DNA from: Shewanella sp. MBTL60-007
GTDB lineage: Bacteria > Pseudomonadota > Gammaproteobacteria > Enterobacterales > Shewanellaceae
Assembly (NCBI RefSeq): GCF_019654915.1
Contig: NZ_BPET01000005.1
Coordinates: 1-64,000, forward strand
Direction: 5' to 3'
Length of the DNA: 64,000 nt
The notes beneath the pieces are model-generated. The model saw only the letters and a list, made by a program, of their open reading frames with translations. It searched no databases and was not told where the DNA came from. How positions within the stretch are numbered: position 1 is the first letter of the stretch; each line of letters starts with the position of its first letter. The position numbers and the translations under genes were made by a program. This document shows positions 62,895 to 64,000 of this stretch, in pieces.

Positions 62895-63770
62895 TTACGT
62901 TTTTAAGAAATCCCGAATGAGATTAGACACCTCCTCGGCACCTCCCATATGAAGATGGTGATCTCCCTCGACTTTTACACTTTTTAGCCGCTCAAACCAA
63001 CGATTAGCCATAGGGATCGCCTCTCGCAACTGAGAAAAACCTCCGCTACCAGAAATTAATAGAGTGTTGACTTTATGGGCTTGCATTAAGGCATCGACTT
63101 GCGAAAAAGTCAGTCTTAAAGGGGAGTCTAATTTTAAACGAGGATCACTGCGCCAGCATACCCCAGAATCAAGGGTTTGCATATTGCGCTGTGTCAATAA
63201 TTCGCACCATTGTAGCTCTAGTGCGGTTAATTTGTGCCGTGCTTGCACGGCAACCGCCATATCACGATATACACTGACTGGTTTTGCCATTGAGGCAAGA
63301 AAACGTCGATGACCGCGAAAGCTATTGTCTAACCTTTTTTTGGCTTTAACTTCATCCTCATAAAGGGGGGCCAAAGCCTCGATCAAGATTAAATTTTCTA
63401 CTTTATTAGGAAACGCTGCCGAGTAGGCTGACGCGATTATGCCGCCAAGGGAATGACCTAAAAGGGCCACGGGGCGCTGGTTGATAGAGAGTACATCTAG
63501 CAAGGCATCGAGATCGTACAAGTAATCTATCCAATGCAATGGATAAGCACCGGGACGATGCTCCGAGGCTCCATGTCCCGGCCAGTCGATGGCGAGAATT
63601 TGATAATCGGTTAAATAGTCACTCAAAGGTTGAAAACTATTGGCGTTATCTAACCAGCCATGCAGCGCCAATATCAGTGGCTTGTCTGCCGCCCCCCACA
63701 AACGTCCAGCCAATTTAATATGAGGCAACTGAATACTGACTTCGTCACCAAACTCACGCGCTAAGCTCAT
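62895..63770 (-). CDS. Alpha/beta-fold hydrolase
   Basis: A 291-residue soluble hydrolase. The oxyanion motif HGWLDNANSF (37-46), the Asp-containing LAIDWPGHGASEHRPGAYPL, nucleophile Ser107 in LLGHSLGG and the late EGDHHLHM histidine form a standard catalytic set. The substrate is unknown; resemblance is to serine-hydrolase/MEST-like proteins. It follows a methyltransferase-like gene by eight bases and precedes fadD, possibly reflecting lipid-linked function. Confidence 0.88.
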   Translation of the reverse strand: MSLAREFGDEVSIQLPHIKLAGRLWGAADKPLILALHGWLDNANSFQPLSDYLTDYQILAIDWPGHGASEHRPGAYPLHWIDYLYDLDALLDVLSINQRPVALLGHSLGGIIASAYSAAFPNKVENLILIEALAPLYEDEVKAKKRLDNSFRGHRRFLASMAKPVSVYRDMAVAVQARHKLTALELQWCELLTQRNMQTLDSGVCWRSDPRLKLDSPLRLTFSQVDALMQAHKVNTLLISGSGGFSQLREAIPMANRWFERLKSVKVEGDHHLHMGGAEEVSNLIRDFLKT

Positions 63771-63778
63771 CTACACTC

Positions 63779-64000
63779 TTATTTTTTTACAAATTTCAGC
63801 GTCATTCTATCGCTTTCACCGATTGCGAGATACTTTTCTTTGTCTTGATCTTCAAGGGCTAGCCTTGGAGGCAGTGTCCACACGCCTTTTGGATAATCTT
63901 TACTATCCTTAGGATTAGCGTTCACCTCAGAGCTGGCGACAAAGGTAAAACCCGCATTCTCTGCAAGTTTAATCACTTTAGCCTGATCCATATAACCAGT
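63779..64000 (-). CDS. Methyltransferase-like protein, C-terminal part (cut by window edge)
   Basis: The - strand frame is open from the window edge to a stop at 63779, giving the last ~73 residues of a longer protein. The ending, AENAGFTFVASSEVNANPKD ... SDRMTLKFVKK, is like the C-terminus of predicted exported SAM-dependent methyltransferases (COG4798 type), which end in an AAGF, then NP-D, then a LKF pattern. An internal Met at 63991 is not a credible start. Probably cotranscribed with the hydrolase 8 bases downstream. Confidence 0.65.
   Translation of the reverse strand, partial: TGYMDQAKVIKLAENAGFTFVASSEVNANPKDSKDYPKGVWTLPPRLALEDQDKEKYLAIGESDRMTLKFVKK

Noticed and set aside
1-64000. tRNA or rRNA genes, prophage modules, or defence islands such as restriction-modification
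   Set aside because: Scanning by eye found no cloverleaf-type sequences, rRNA segments, phage structural genes or restriction enzymes; RecBCD is a housekeeping nuclease.

Overview
The window reads as a chromosomal segment of a marine gammaproteobacterium, most probably Shewanella. The reasons are the gene content and order (gloB/mltD; msrPQ; rmuC, slt, moxR-DUF58-tgpA, recCBD; napEDABC; hrpA; tamAB; fadR/nhaB/dsbB; ycgN/ycgL/minCDE/rnd/fadD), the E. coli-like synteny of the last block, and protein details close to that genus. The species call is an inference; nothing in the window is a species-specific marker.

Left edge (1-2400): the first ~275 bases are AT-rich, have no recognisable gene, and abut the 3' half of rnhA, whose 5' half is missing, so an insertion or rearrangement breakpoint lies near 276. 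A LysR regulator, a YafS-like methyltransferase, gloB and mltD follow. 4.9-14.4 kb: a BsuPI-domain lipoprotein coupled to an AsmA protein, an RraA-like protein, a small unknown protein, the MsrPQ periplasmic methionine-sulfoxide repair pair, rmuC and slt. 14.6-28.2 kb: a moxR/DUF58/transglutaminase operon, then recC-recB-recD encoding the double-strand-break repair nuclease. 28.4-33.6 kb: a D-Ala-D-Ala ligase, convergent with the periplasmic nitrate reductase operon napEDABC, whose napE carries an apparent 1-base deletion. 34.1-38.6 kb: hrpA and a CBS-domain protein.

38.7-44.1 kb is the accessory region and the main discovery: a small sedentary chromosomal integron. On the + strand lies a wrecked integron integrase (three frameshifts plus loss of the catalytic C-terminus). 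Diverging from it on the - strand is an array of AT-rich cassettes: a GFA-family protein, a two-membrane-segment unknown, a class C beta-lactamase-like serine hydrolase, a GNAT acetyltransferase, a gene-less ghost cassette and a PsiE-like membrane protein. Each is followed by an attC or attC remnant. Two attC families are present, both resembling Vibrio-type attC sites, and several gene stop codons lie inside the attC inverse core.

44.2-64 kb returns to backbone: gpt, a small Cys-motif protein, an isoaspartyl peptidase, tamA-tamB, fadR diverging from nhaB-dsbB, ycgN, an MltB-type transglycosylase, ycgL, minCDE, rnd, fadD, an alpha/beta hydrolase and the 3' end of a methyltransferase-like gene cut by the window edge. 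Many gene ends carry clear intrinsic terminators, often shared by convergent genes. No rRNA, tRNA or CRISPR array was seen.
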